64,000 bases of DNA from Thermocoleostomius sinensis A174 (GTDB lineage Bacteria; Cyanobacteriota; Cyanobacteriia; Elainellales; Elainellaceae): NCBI RefSeq assembly GCF_026802175.1, contig NZ_CP113797.1:3201026-3265025 (forward strand), given 5' to 3'. The notes beneath the pieces are model-generated. The model saw only the letters and a list, made by a program, of their open reading frames with translations, had not been told where the DNA came from and made no database searches. Shown here piece by piece: positions 9,557 through 19,009 of this stretch (within the stretch, counting starts at the first letter, position 1; each line of letters opens with the position of its first letter). The position numbers and the translations under genes were made by a program.

Positions 9557-12403
9557 TTAAGTTAGCCTGGACTTCTCCTGGTTGTTTGCAATTCTGTTTG
9601 CAATCTGTTTGCGCCATTCCTCGGCTGCCAGCAAAACAATCGGACAGAGAATCAGCGAGGCCCACTGCCAGCCTGCCAGGGGAGCCAGCATAAAGATCTG
9701 ATTCAACGGGTAGACATAGACCAACAATAAGACAAACAGGATTTCGAGTGCAATTCCTATCCAAATCCAGGGATTGCTGAACCAGCCGAGTCGTAAGCTA
9801 GAAACACGTTCAGATCGACAGGCAAACACATTGCCAATTTGACAGGCCACGATCGCAGCTAGGGTTGCCGTAGTGGCTTGATGATAAATTCTCGTCACGT
9901 TGGGATCAGCCGTGTGGCTAATCAACGAGAATGATATTTGCTGGATATCAGCGAGGGTATATCCGTGACTCCACCAGACGATAAAAAAGGCGGCCATTCC
10001 TGCGATCGCTTCTATCACACCCAGAAATAAATAAGCTCGTACCAGCAGGCTGCGATCGAGCAGGGGTTTGTGTTTGGGGCGAGGGGGCTGCTGCATGATT
10101 CCGGTTTCTGGTGCTTCGGCTCCCAAAGCCAGGGCTGGAACCAGATCAGTACCCAGATCAATCGCCAGAATTTGCAAAACGATCAGCGCTGGGGGAATTC
10201 GCAAAAACACCATCGCCAGAAATGGCACAATCTCTGGAATATTGGATGCCAGAATATAGGTCATAAATTTGCGAATATTCTGATAGATGGCGCGTCCCTG
10301 TTCGATCGCCGTCACAATGGTGGCAAAGTTGTCATCCAATAAAACGATATCAGCTGCTTCCCGGGCCACATCGGTGCCATTCAAACCCATAGCAATTCCG
10401 ATATTGGCTGCTCTGAGGGCGGGTGCATCATTAACTCCATCTCCTGTTACAGCCACCACATGACCTGAATCTTTATAGGCTTGTACTAACCGTAATTTCT
10501 GTTCTGGTAGGGCACGGGCAAAAATTAAATTTTGGGGTTGGTGCAGAAGTTGTCGCAATTCGGCATCCGACAGGTGCCCCATGGTTTCACCGGTAATGAC
10601 GGTCGCTTTGCCATCTACGAGGCCAATTTGCCGTGCGATCGCTTCAGCAGTCAGTCCATAGTCTCCTGTCACCATGGTGACGGTAATCCGCGCGTCTAAA
10701 CAACGGGCGATCGCGGCTTTCACCTTTGGACGGGGCGGATCGATCATGGCAGCTAGTCCCAAAAAGGTAAGATTCTGTTCCAGATCGGAGGCAGCCGCTG
10801 TCAACAGTTCTGTTTCTCCTGAACGAACCGCCACTCCAATCACCCGAAATCCCTCGCGCGCTAGGCGATCGTTTGCCTCAGCAATTTCTGCCCGTTTTGC
10901 CTCAGTCAGTGCAACCACTCCCTGCTCATCCAGGTAATTTTGACAGCGCCGCAGCACCTCCAGGGGTGCCCCCTTGGTGAAGCTGAGATAGGGAGTTTGC
11001 GACTGCCAGAGTTCAAATAGTTGCCAATCGACCACCACCGTCATCATCCGTCGTCGCGAGTCGAAGGGAAGCTCTCGCAGCCGGGGCGATCGCTGGTGCA
11101 ATTCCTCCAGATTCAATCCACTTTTGATCGCAGCCACCAACAGAGCCGCTTCGGTGGGATCGCCAATTTCCTGCCATTGGCTGGAACCGGGTGGATGCAG
11201 CAAATGGGCATTAGAACAGAGGGCTGAGCCTGCCATCAGGTAGCGGACATAGGAGTTTAGTGCTGGAAAGGCATCCGTGGGCAGTTGCACCGTACCATCA
11301 GGAACATAACCAACACCCTTCACTGCAATGTCTCTTCCTGCCATCCACAAGCGGCGAACGGTCATTTCATTTTTGGTCAGCGTACCCGTTTTATCGGTGC
11401 AAATGACTGTCGTGGCGCTCAAAGTTTCTACTGACGACAACCGTCGCACCAGCGCATTTTGTCGCGCCATCCGCCGGACTCCCACTGCCAGCGCCAGAGT
11501 GACCGTGGGCAGCAATCCTTCCGGGACGTTTGCCACAATGATGCCGATGCTAAAGATAAAACTTTCCCGCGCTTCCATGCCGATCAGCCAGTAGCTGAGC
11601 AAAAACACAGAAATACCCATGCCGATCGCCAGCACGGTAATCACGCGCACAATCCGGGAAATTTGCAACTCTAAGGTACTGGGTTCGCGCACGACACGCG
11701 TTGTGAGCTGAGCAACATGCCCGAATTCCGTGCGACTACCCGTGGCATAAACCACCCCTAACCCGCGACCGGAGACCACTGTAGACCCGGCAAAGACTAA
11801 ATTTCCCGCCTCGGTCGGGCGCAATCGGCTGGTTGGGTGTTGATTGGCAGACATCTCGACCGGATCGGCATGACGGGCAATGAGCAAAGACTCACCGGTC
11901 AAAATTGAAACATCCACATAGAGCGATTCTGCCTCGACTAACCGAGCATCTGTCGAAATGCGATCGCCCTCCTCCAACTGCACCACATCTCCCACCACCA
12001 GCTCTCGCACGGGTAAGGTTACCAATCGTCCATCCCGGTAAACTTTTGCCTGAAGGGGCAACACCTTTTTCAGCTCGGCTAGTGCTCGTTCTGCTTGAAA
12101 CTCCTGCCAGAAACTGAAGACGGCATTAATCCAGATTACCGCCCAAATTGCCCAACCCAGTTCCGGAGTGTGCGAGATAAAAGCCAGAATGCCAGCCACC
12201 CACAACAGCAGCGCCATGAAGTGAGTCAGTTGGTCAAGAAAACGCAAAATAATTGGACGGCGAGGCGGTTCGGGAAGCTCATTGTAGCCATCTCGCTGTA
12301 GCCGCAATACCACTTCGGCTTCTGAAAGCCCCTGCTGGTGAGTATCCAGAACCTTGAGGACTTCAGCAGCAGTCAGTGACCAAATGGGGCGATGCTGGCT
12401 CAT
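9557..12403 (-). CDS. Cation-transporting P-type ATPase, Ca2+/Na+ (PacL/SERCA-like) type
   Basis: 948 residues. Cation-ATPase N domain at the start, TGES actuator motif near 169, PEGL in membrane helix 4 (the Ca2+/Na+-type signature), phosphorylation motif DKTGTLT near 337, and the hinge GDGVNDAPAL near 640, followed by a six-helix C-terminal transport domain. It should pump a cation, probably Ca2+, across the plasma membrane. The start is set at ATG 12403: a longer frame reaches 12508, but its first codons fall inside a copy of an interspersed repeat (12489-12516) and the extension lacks family similarity. It converges tail-to-tail with the DUF2156 gene, 7 bases apart. Confidence 0.93.
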   Translation of the reverse strand: MSQHRPIWSLTAAEVLKVLDTHQQGLSEAEVVLRLQRDGYNELPEPPRRPIILRFLDQLTHFMALLLWVAGILAFISHTPELGWAIWAVIWINAVFSFWQEFQAERALAELKKVLPLQAKVYRDGRLVTLPVRELVVGDVVQLEEGDRISTDARLVEAESLYVDVSILTGESLLIARHADPVEMSANQHPTSRLRPTEAGNLVFAGSTVVSGRGLGVVYATGSRTEFGHVAQLTTRVVREPSTLELQISRIVRVITVLAIGMGISVFLLSYWLIGMEARESFIFSIGIIVANVPEGLLPTVTLALAVGVRRMARQNALVRRLSSVETLSATTVICTDKTGTLTKNEMTVRRLWMAGRDIAVKGVGYVPDGTVQLPTDAFPALNSYVRYLMAGSALCSNAHLLHPPGSSQWQEIGDPTEAALLVAAIKSGLNLEELHQRSPRLRELPFDSRRRMMTVVVDWQLFELWQSQTPYLSFTKGAPLEVLRRCQNYLDEQGVVALTEAKRAEIAEANDRLAREGFRVIGVAVRSGETELLTAAASDLEQNLTFLGLAAMIDPPRPKVKAAIARCLDARITVTMVTGDYGLTAEAIARQIGLVDGKATVITGETMGHLSDAELRQLLHQPQNLIFARALPEQKLRLVQAYKDSGHVVAVTGDGVNDAPALRAANIGIAMGLNGTDVAREAADIVLLDDNFATIVTAIEQGRAIYQNIRKFMTYILASNIPEIVPFLAMVFLRIPPALIVLQILAIDLGTDLVPALALGAEAPETGIMQQPPRPKHKPLLDRSLLVRAYLFLGVIEAIAGMAAFFIVWWSHGYTLADIQQISFSLISHTADPNVTRIYHQATTATLAAIVACQIGNVFACRSERVSSLRLGWFSNPWIWIGIALEILFVLLLVYVYPLNQIFMLAPLAGWQWASLILCPIVLLAAEEWRKQIANRIANNQEKSRLT

Positions 12404-12488
12404 AGGGTTGGAAGAGGGGAGAGGAAAGGGGCTGGATTTATACAGTGATTCCTGAATTTCACACTGCTCGTAGTACGGGCTTTGGCTT

Positions 12489-12516
12489 GTTACGACTAAA
12501 GTCGTCACTACAAACG
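12489..12516 (-). repeat. Interspersed palindromic repeat, copy A
   Basis: Read on the minus strand this matches the pattern GTTTGTAGTGACGACTTTAG followed by TCGTAAC. The core ACGACTTTAGTCGT is a near-perfect palindrome. Similar copies lie at 18982-19003, 26281-26310 and 27190-27217. It sits between uspA and the P-type ATPase gene. Confidence 0.75.
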
Positions 12517-12532
12517 CTGCGGAATCGGTTAA

Positions 12533-13063
12533 CTACTGCTGTTGAGCTGCTGCTTCCTTGGTACGACCAGTTGTTGTACCCTGTGGAACCTTACCCTGAA
12601 CAATGAGCACCGAGCAGGGCGCATGGTGGACGACATAGTTGCTCACGCTATCTGACAACCATTCTTCCAAACCAGTCAAGCCGCGACGACCTATCACAAT
12701 TAAATCAGCTTCCCACGTTTCAGCAATCTTACAAATAACTCGACCCGAATCACCAAAGTTTTGTGTAAATTCAGTTGGAACATCCGCTGCGGCTGCCTTC
12801 TCTGCATAGGAGCGCAAAAGTTCCAGACTCTTCTTCTCGTAAGCTTCCCATTGTTTACGGTGGGTTTTTGCAAGCTCACTAACCGCTAGGGAAGCATAGG
12901 GAATTCCCATTGAAAGGAGATCAAATCCACCAGTTTCATCAGAAGATAAGACATGCAACAGCATCAGCTTTGCACTCGTAGCCTTGGCTAGCTCCAGGGC
13001 CACCTCAAATACTTGCTCACTACCGGTAGAATGATTAATTGCAACCAAAATTTTCTGATGCAT
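12533..13063 (-). CDS. Universal stress protein (UspA family)
   Basis: 176 residues with the UspA fold: beta-strand ILVAINHSTGS at the start, and the nucleotide-binding motif IVIGRRGLTGLEEWLSDSVSNYVVHHAPCSVLIV near 120-155, which fits the G-2x-G-9x-G(S/T) ATP-binding pattern in loose form. Members accumulate under starvation, heat or oxidative stress; their biochemical activity is mostly unclear. An AAGGAG sequence lies eight bases before the ATG. It is followed on the same strand by the P-type ATPase, separated by repeat copy A. Confidence 0.93.
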   Translation of the reverse strand: MHQKILVAINHSTGSEQVFEVALELAKATSAKLMLLHVLSSDETGGFDLLSMGIPYASLAVSELAKTHRKQWEAYEKKSLELLRSYAEKAAAADVPTEFTQNFGDSGRVICKIAETWEADLIVIGRRGLTGLEEWLSDSVSNYVVHHAPCSVLIVQGKVPQGTTTGRTKEAAAQQQ

Positions 13064-13224
13064 TGAGCGACTCCTTGAGTAAAGAATATGAGAAGAAAGC
13101 AGTGAATCTTACAACCCTCTACAGCGTCAATCCAAGCCGCAGTGCTTGTACCGCAAGCTGGGAAAGCTTATCGTCAAGGTTAATCAGGAAATCTAAGGAA
13201 TTTCTGAGGATGTAATTGCTAGTT

Positions 13225-14646
13225 TCAAGACACAGATTCAGAGACCAGCGGCGGCAGTGCAACCCGCCGATTCAGCGGATGATATGGCATTTCATGCTTT
13301 TGTTTGAAATCGGTGAAATTGGTAACGGCTGCGGGTTGTGGTAGCAGAATTGAATGGGGCTTTTGACTTTGCCAAAGGGGAATCTGGCTGACAGTTTGTG
13401 CCAATAATCGTCGGTAAACTTCACTTAATTGAGCCGCTGCGATCGCCCAACCTGGAGTTGGATGCCAGTGACCAGAGGCATACTGTTGTAAGCGTTGCAC
13501 CCATGACTCGTCCTGCAAGACCTGAGCGATCGCCCCCACCCAAGCTGTTGAAGTGTTCGTGGGAACTCGTAGTCCGGTTTCTTCGGGAATGATGGCAAAT
13601 CTCGCACTACTCCATTGGGAGGCAACGATGGGGCAACCCTGCGCGATCGCCTCCAGTGCTTTATCTGCAAAGGGTTCATTCCAGTTGACAAGCACACAGA
13701 CATTCGCGGCACGATAGTAAAGTTTCAGATCTTCAGATGCACAAGGTACTGACCAGTGAATATCACACAAATCTAACTGTGCAATCTTTTGTTGAATAAC
13801 TGAACGTATTGCAGCGGAATCATCTGCCAAATTCAGAGTACCGGGTATGAAAACCCACTGATGTCTTCGGAAACGATGGAGTTGAGTTGTAGAAAGCTGA
13901 TTCAGTTGGATTGCGACTTCAAGCCAGCGTTCAACTTGCTGAATTGCTTGAGTTGTAGATCGGATAGATGGGGCAACCCATAAAATAACTGCATCAGAGG
14001 CAGAATATCCTAACGTGTGCTTCGCTTCTATGTTGGATAGCTGACAAACTTTTTTTAGCAAAGCTTTGAAATCGTGAGAAGTCAATTCATCATTTGCAGT
14101 GAGTACAACGATTTCATCCGCATGTCGCCAGATTTCCCAAGCCACATAAGCTGAAGGATAACCACTGGTTTGCTGGACAATTTCAAGCCCATCCTGACTC
14201 CACAAATTGTCACATTGCCAGTGAGAATGAATCCACTGAATGTTTTCTGACTGTTTCAGTTGCAATCCTACTTGACCTGCTAAGCCATTCCAGGTGTGAA
14301 TCAGCGGATAGTTTTTTCCTTCTTGAAGAGAAAATTTACGAAATTGCTGAACAAATTGAGCCACATCTGGTGTATTGAAATAAATTTTGCAATGATTTGG
14401 GGACTGCTGAACAGTCATCCAATGATTCGCTAACTTTTTACCATCAGCATTACCAATTCTTCCAACAAACTGATCAACGTGCCATCCTGCTCTTGCCAAG
14501 GCTGACGCAAGTTGAGTGATTTGTTGGTGAATGCGTTGTGTATCGTCCGGTGCGATCGCATTCTGCATAAGTCCAGAGTTTGAATGCTCCTCCCGATTTG
14601 GCTCAATGATCAACAGGGCGATCGCTTGCTGAGAGGGATGCATCAT
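13225..14646 (-). CDS. Glycosyltransferase (family 4-like fold)
   Basis: 473 residues. The C-terminal half has the GT-B nucleotide-sugar pattern (LKLYYRAANVCVLVNWNEPFADKALEAIAQGCPIVAS, then ETGLRVP), as in GT4 glycosyltransferases, but the N-terminal acceptor half is diverged. The start is taken at ATG 14646 because it is preceded by a strong GGAGGTGA six bases upstream; a TTG at 14691 would overlap the upstream gene by 11 bases. It follows the GT4 gene at 14681-15757 on the same strand with a 34-base gap, so the two probably act in one glycan pathway, such as exopolysaccharide or glycolipid synthesis. Donor and acceptor are unknown. Confidence 0.8.
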   Translation of the reverse strand: MMHPSQQAIALLIIEPNREEHSNSGLMQNAIAPDDTQRIHQQITQLASALARAGWHVDQFVGRIGNADGKKLANHWMTVQQSPNHCKIYFNTPDVAQFVQQFRKFSLQEGKNYPLIHTWNGLAGQVGLQLKQSENIQWIHSHWQCDNLWSQDGLEIVQQTSGYPSAYVAWEIWRHADEIVVLTANDELTSHDFKALLKKVCQLSNIEAKHTLGYSASDAVILWVAPSIRSTTQAIQQVERWLEVAIQLNQLSTTQLHRFRRHQWVFIPGTLNLADDSAAIRSVIQQKIAQLDLCDIHWSVPCASEDLKLYYRAANVCVLVNWNEPFADKALEAIAQGCPIVASQWSSARFAIIPEETGLRVPTNTSTAWVGAIAQVLQDESWVQRLQQYASGHWHPTPGWAIAAAQLSEVYRRLLAQTVSQIPLWQSQKPHSILLPQPAAVTNFTDFKQKHEMPYHPLNRRVALPPLVSESVS

Positions 14647-14680
14647 ACTCGTCACCTCCGTTGGCTGTCTGTCAATCACC

Positions 14681-15757
14681 TCAGGCTGCAATCATAGGAG
14701 TTTTTTGCCAACCATTGCGCTGATAACTCGCTGCCAGCACATCCCGATAAACCGCTTCATAGCCATCGACCATTGACTGAACACTGAAGTGCTGCTCGAC
14801 ATGCTGACGGCAGACTCGACGGTCAATTTCAGCCACTCGATCGATCGCCGCTACACACTCATCAACGGTTTGACAAAGAAAGCCAGTTTTGCCATGAACA
14901 ATCACTTCAGGAGCCGAACCCATTGCCATTGCAATAACGGGAGTGCCACACGCCATTGATTCGGTCATCACTAACCCGAAGGGTTCCCGCCAGGTAATGG
15001 GGAACAGGGTTGCGACGGCTCCTCCCATAATGTCGCTTTTCTGAGCATGGTTCGCTTCACCCAGAAACTCAATTTGTTTACCGTCAATCAGGGGTGCCAC
15101 TTGCTGTTCAAAAAACTCTCGATCGACACGATCAACCTTTCCTGCCATTTTCAAATGCCAGCCCGTACGCTTCGCAATTTCGATCGCCAGATGGGGGCCT
15201 TTTTCCGGAGACATTCGTCCCAAAAAGGCCAGATAGGGCGGATCGTCGGGCTGAGGATGGAATGTATAGCTGTTTGGATCAATGCCGTTATAGACCGTAG
15301 CCATATAATTTAAGCCCAGATCATTCCGACGTTGCGAATTGGAAATACTGACAAAATTCTGGTGTTTGTTCTTGATATAAATTGGCTCAACCCAGGATGG
15401 AATAATGCCATGAGTGGTATGCAAGGTTGGTGTTTTCACCAAGTTGGCATAAGGGAAGGCTTGAAAATCAACGTGGGAATGAATAATGTCAAAGTCACTG
15501 GCATGTTCGTAAGCTTTGCTCAGTTGTAAGGCGTCATAAACCTGGGCTTCTTGTGGCGTTGCTTCCATCAAGCGTAAGGGCTGAATTGCCCCAGGTTCCA
15601 GCTTAGCGAGGGTGACGGAATCAGCCGTTGCAAATAGCGTGACTTCATGTCCGCGTCGAACCAGTTCATCCGTTAATAAACTCACAACTAATTCTGTACC
15701 GCCGTAGGCTGGAGGGGGAACTCGCTCCCACAACGGAGCAATTTGTGCAATTCGCAT
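14681..15757 (-). CDS. Glycosyltransferase family 4 protein
   Basis: 358 residues with a complete GT-B fold. N-terminal motif VPPPAYGGTELVVSLLTDELVRRGHEVTLFA (acceptor domain glycine-rich loop), C-terminal EPFGLVMTESMACGTPVIAMAMGSAPEVI with the E-x7-E nucleotide-diphosphate-sugar motif. Retaining glycosyltransferases of this class build polysaccharides and glycolipids in the cytoplasm. An AGGAGAG precedes the ATG. It is the first gene of a two-gene unit with the glycosyltransferase at 13225. Confidence 0.93.
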   Translation of the reverse strand: MRIAQIAPLWERVPPPAYGGTELVVSLLTDELVRRGHEVTLFATADSVTLAKLEPGAIQPLRLMEATPQEAQVYDALQLSKAYEHASDFDIIHSHVDFQAFPYANLVKTPTLHTTHGIIPSWVEPIYIKNKHQNFVSISNSQRRNDLGLNYMATVYNGIDPNSYTFHPQPDDPPYLAFLGRMSPEKGPHLAIEIAKRTGWHLKMAGKVDRVDREFFEQQVAPLIDGKQIEFLGEANHAQKSDIMGGAVATLFPITWREPFGLVMTESMACGTPVIAMAMGSAPEVIVHGKTGFLCQTVDECVAAIDRVAEIDRRVCRQHVEQHFSVQSMVDGYEAVYRDVLAASYQRNGWQKTPMIAA

Positions 15758-16182
15758 AGTCTGCTCTCCTGGTTTTGATAGAATGAAGCGCGATCGATCA
15801 AAGTGAGTTTGAGCAAATTTTGAATCAGCGAACGTTCGTGTAACTCGTTTGACCTTTCCGATTTGAAAAATAAGACGGGAGCGTAAGCTCTGTCATTAGG
15901 GCGATCGCTTATTCAAGGGTCGCAATGACCGAACATCAGCCTGCGGCTCTTTGACCAAAGCGATGACAACGGGGAACGGATGCAACGAGTGCTTCAAACG
16001 TTGCAATCTGATTAATGTGACTGCTGATTAAATTAGATTGAAAAAATGTAGAAATTCTGAAGTAGTACTCGACTGAGTTTCACAGAATTGCCACAACTAT
16101 CCGATGCAGTCTTAGCATTACAGTTTTCACATTAACTACGCTGTCAATTATCTTCTGTACGGAAGAAACATCCCCAAGGGGC
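15758..16182. other. Intergenic region, 425 bases, no supported gene
   Basis: Separates the glycosyltransferase pair from the ParB-like gene, all on the minus strand. It contains one HIP1 octamer near 15900 and is AT-rich between 16010 and 16150. I see no gene, no tRNA and no clear hairpin terminator. Confidence 0.4.
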
Positions 16183-16908
16183 TTAATACATCCCTCCCCA
16201 AGCATCTAGGATCGTTAACATTCGCTTATCTGCTAAACCATCAACACGACTGACAATATCGCTAAAGGAAGTAAAGGGAGATTGCTTGCGAGCTTTCTCA
16301 ATGTTTTTAATCAGCTTTTCAGCCGTTTTACCGCGAATACCTGCTATCGCCATTTTTTGTAACAGTTCCGCAGCGGTAGCAGCATTAAAAATTTCCAGCG
16401 GCTCAACTTTCTGCGGAATTTGTTGCTGAAGCGATGTAATTTGTTGCTCCAAACGCTGGACATCACGTTGGTGGGACTGCTTTATCTCCTGTAGTCCTGC
16501 ATCAAGACGAGATTCTAGATTAGTCATACGTTGCTCTATCGTTGTTGATGCCTCAGTCGGCGAACTAGCATCAGTATACGGCTTGAGCGTGGTAGGAGTT
16601 TGTGTTTGATGTAAAGCGGCAAACTGCTTAATAGCAGCATCTTCTAGATCTTCAGGGATGATAAAAGCATTGACCATTTCGGCTGCCCGCGGGTTAATTT
16701 CTTTGGCTCTGACAGCAGCATAATATTCGCGATCGCCTGCCAACACCTCATAGGAATCGACTCCGGTTTGTTTAAGGAGTAGGGGAGAGAGTAAGCCATT
16801 GGCTTCTAGAATATTCTGTGCTAAGGTTTCTAGCTCATCCACCTTAAACTCTGAACGAGGCAGCTTAGAAGTAATACTCCTTACATCAACTAAATAGTAT
16901 TCGCTCAT
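16183..16908 (-). CDS. ParB-like nuclease-domain protein with C-terminal helix-hairpin-helix-like segment
   Basis: 241 residues. Residues about 5-95 match the ParB/Srx N-terminal fold (NGLLSPLLLKQTG, then YEVLAGDREYYAAVRA, equivalent to the GERRYRA box). A coiled coil follows at about 120-160. The tail (IAGIRGKTAEKLIKNIEKARKQ and later DGLADKRMLTILDAW) resembles paired helix-hairpin-helix units that bind DNA. No classical central HTH of chromosomal ParB is visible, so this is a plasmid- or island-type partition or regulatory protein. It starts three bases after the end of the parA remnant and would form a parAB operon with it. Confidence 0.75.
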   Translation of the reverse strand: MSEYYLVDVRSITSKLPRSEFKVDELETLAQNILEANGLLSPLLLKQTGVDSYEVLAGDREYYAAVRAKEINPRAAEMVNAFIIPEDLEDAAIKQFAALHQTQTPTTLKPYTDASSPTEASTTIEQRMTNLESRLDAGLQEIKQSHQRDVQRLEQQITSLQQQIPQKVEPLEIFNAATAAELLQKMAIAGIRGKTAEKLIKNIEKARKQSPFTSFSDIVSRVDGLADKRMLTILDAWGGMY

Positions 16909-17301
16909 GCGTTATACCCCAATTTTTTCCATCACTTCATTGGAGAGATTTCTGAACTCCTTAACAGAGTCAGAATTACTATCAAATTCAAAGATTGATT
17001 TTGGATCTGGAATTTCCAAACTGCCCATAGTCAGAGTTTTGTTCACACAATTTGATAGGGCAATGCGCTCGTAGATAACGGTATTGAGCACAGATAGCCC
17101 ATATCGTTGAACAACTGCTTCACGCTGTCTCGGGAAGACATGTGTTAAATATCGATTGTTTGTCAACACTTTAGACGGAAGAACTCCCAAGACTTCCAGG
17201 GGGTGCTTGCCAATACTTGAGCGGGTTTCATTGACTTCAACAACGAAATTTTTTACATTACTTAAACCTTGATTAGCAAAGGGCTTCAAATCTGAAGGAA
17301 T

Positions 17302-17327
17302 AATGAGATAGTCCAATGAGATAGTCC
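17302..17327. repeat. 13-base exact tandem duplication inside parA
   Basis: Two adjacent identical copies of AATGAGATAGTCC (plus-strand sequence). The unit length is not a multiple of three, so it shifts the parA reading frame. Confidence 0.95.
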
Positions 17328-17687
17328 GCCGCAATTAAAGCAATCTCTGCGTAAAGATCCCTGGAGGGTGGCGCATCGATGATGGTGATATCGTAGTCAT
17401 CCTCCACCTGTTGAAGTTTTGCATTGAGGCGCAGGCGACTGGCCGCAAAGCGAGTTAAGCGTTGCTGTTCGTCGATCAGTGTAATGTGAGATGGAATGAC
17501 ATCAATTTCCGGGTTGTTGAATCCATTGGATTGGCGAACAATGTCGGGAATAAAGTCAAACTCTCCAGAACTGATAAGTTGCAAAACATTTTTGTCTTTG
17601 AGATTGTCATCTTCATCAAACTGGAATTTGATCAGCCCCGTAGCAAAGGTAGAATTTGCCTGAGCATCAATGTCGATCAGTAATACC

Positions 17688-17721
17688 TTTTTGCCCTTAT
17701 TTCTTTTTTGCCCTTATTTCT
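17688..17721. repeat. 17-base exact tandem duplication inside parA
   Basis: Two adjacent identical copies of TTTTTGCCCTTATTTCT (plus-strand sequence), just after the codons for the Walker A motif. It shifts the frame and leads to a stop within ten codons. Confidence 0.95.
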
Positions 17722-18069
17722 AAAGGCAGCCGCAAGGTTAACGGCAGTAGTGGTTTTACCAACCCCACCTTTGTTGTGATAGATTGCGATCGTTTTCATA
17801 GAGTAACTCTCTCAGCAGCAGAGATGTGTCTAACTTTTCACAACACATCTTTGTCAATCAGTAGTAAACACTGCATCGTCAACGATTGCTAGAATTGCTA
17901 CCAGAATCTGAAACAAATCTTCAAGCTTAACAGAAACACAATAAAGATTGAGATCTTGTTCAAGCTGTCGTTATTTGCGATTGAGGCAACAAATGTCCAA
18001 ACATCTCCACTGGATACAACACCGTAGAAGATAGATTCATTAGTATTGATTAATACACAGCTAATGGTA

Positions 18070-18477
18070 TTAAACAACCCAATTCAAGCAAGCTGCAATT
18101 TCTCGATGCAGGGTTAAAGGGTTAAAGGGTTTACCAATTAAGCCTTTGATTCCTAGGGCTTCGTATTGCTTAACTTCTAAAGAATCGGCCTTCGCCGTGA
18201 GTAGGACGACGGGAATCGATCGCGTCTCTGGTTGAACCAATAGAGCATTGAGAAACTGATAGCCATCCATTCCTGGCATCATTACATCTAGAACGATCGC
18301 ATCGGGATTTTCTGTCCTAGCTTTGTGCAGCCCGTCTTCCCCAGACTCTGCCACAATCACTGTCCAGTGGGCAATTTTTTCCAGACAGGTTTGCACAACG
18401 CGCCGCACATCAAACTCATCATCCACAAATAGGATACGTCGCGCGGTTGGAATGGTTGTTGCCGACGAGTCAATCAT
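18070..18477 (-). CDS. Single-domain response regulator (CheY-like receiver)
   Basis: About 135 residues from ATG 18477, consisting of one receiver domain: acidic pair in LFVDDEFD, phospho-acceptor Asp in AIVLDVMMPG, conserved Thr in VVLLTAK and Lys in GLIGKPFNP. No output domain. Other starts at 18492 (ATG) and 18516 (GTG) give longer N-termini; none has a clear ribosome-binding site. Stand-alone receivers relay phosphate or bind partner kinases. A similar gene lies 530 bases away at 19010, and a histidine kinase at 20956. Confidence 0.9.
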   Translation of the reverse strand: MIDSSATTIPTARRILFVDDEFDVRRVVQTCLEKIAHWTVIVAESGEDGLHKARTENPDAIVLDVMMPGMDGYQFLNALLVQPETRSIPVVLLTAKADSLEVKQYEALGIKGLIGKPFNPLTLHREIAACLNWVV

Positions 18478-18865
18478 GGTCTGTTGCCGCATCGATCCGA
18501 GATTTGAGAACACCACTGCACTCCTACACCGAGAGGTCTTGTACCAACTAACCCTCAGTTTTGATACTGATAGGCTGTACTACTGGCTCAATCGTTTAAG
18601 TGTATCAATTTTGGCTTTCTATTTTGGTCCTACTTAAACCATTTATCTCCTCTTGACAGGGAAGAGATATCTACAAGCCAACCTCCCCCTAAACAGGCTA
18701 AGGCTCAGAGAGATGGGACAGGCACCCTGGAAGATAGAAATTAATCAGTGCAGGTTTTGCTTCCCATTTGAGAACAAAATTCTAAGGAAACGCTGAGGTA
18801 GGTCAGATTGCCTTGACTGTTCAGGAGATGTACTGCATTTTTTTGTTGGGATTTGGTAATGGTGT

Positions 18866-18990
18866 GGAACGACTGATGGAAGCTAGGAATTTAATCCGGT
18901 CATGATGCCCGTCCTCTCACTGGGCGGGCAAGATGCTTACCCTACAAGACAGTTACCCGATTATTTTTTTAACTTCCATCCAGTCGTTAC
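18866..18990. repeat. Imperfect inverted repeat element, 125 bases
   Basis: The left arm GGAACGACTGATGGAAG (18866-18882) pairs with the reverse complement of the right arm (18973-18990, GTAACGACTGGATGGAAG) with one mismatch and one inserted base. The enclosed segment has a second inverted motif, GATGCCCG and CGGGCAAGATGC, related to the one near 4596. The structure resembles a small non-autonomous palindromic element. No target duplication was recognised. Confidence 0.55.
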
Positions 18991-19003
18991 TACGAACTAC
19001 GAA
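18982..19003. repeat. Interspersed palindromic repeat, copy B
   Basis: The reverse complement reads GTTCGTAGTTCGTAGTAACG followed by AC, a partial copy with the leading GTTCGTA doubled. It overlaps the right arm of the 125-base inverted element. Confidence 0.6.
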
Positions 19004-19009
19004 CCTGGT

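Larger units (their letters stand above)
16912..17799 (-). pseudogene. ParA-family partition ATPase, broken by two tandem duplications
   Basis: Read from ATG 17799 the protein begins MKTIAIYHNKGGVGKTTTAV, a clear ParA Walker A, but stops at codon 41 (TGA 17679-17677). The cause is an exact 17-base tandem duplication (17688-17704 and 17705-17721). Removing one copy restores the frame through VLLIDIDAQ (Walker A'/B region) and TIIDAPPS. A second exact 13-base tandem duplication (17302-17314 and 17315-17327) shifts the frame again; removing one copy joins AADYLIIPSDL to the C-terminal part ending at 16912. The restored protein would be about 285 residues, a normal plasmid-type ParA. The two insertions add 30 bases in total. 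Either a real recent inactivation or an assembly artefact. Confidence 0.85.
18478..19009. other. Intergenic region, about 530 bases, with an inverted repeat
   Basis: Lies between two minus-strand receiver genes. It contains a pair of inverted arms at 18866-18882 and 18973-18990 enclosing a GC-rich hairpin-forming core, and copy B of the interspersed repeat. Upstream bases 18520-18860 show nothing I can support; a short plus-strand frame (18323-18637) overlaps the receiver gene and is probably spurious. Confidence 0.45.

Noticed and set aside
12404-12508. N-terminal extension of the P-type ATPase
   Set aside because: The extra codons begin within an interspersed repeat and give a segment unlike the family; ATG 12403 fits better.
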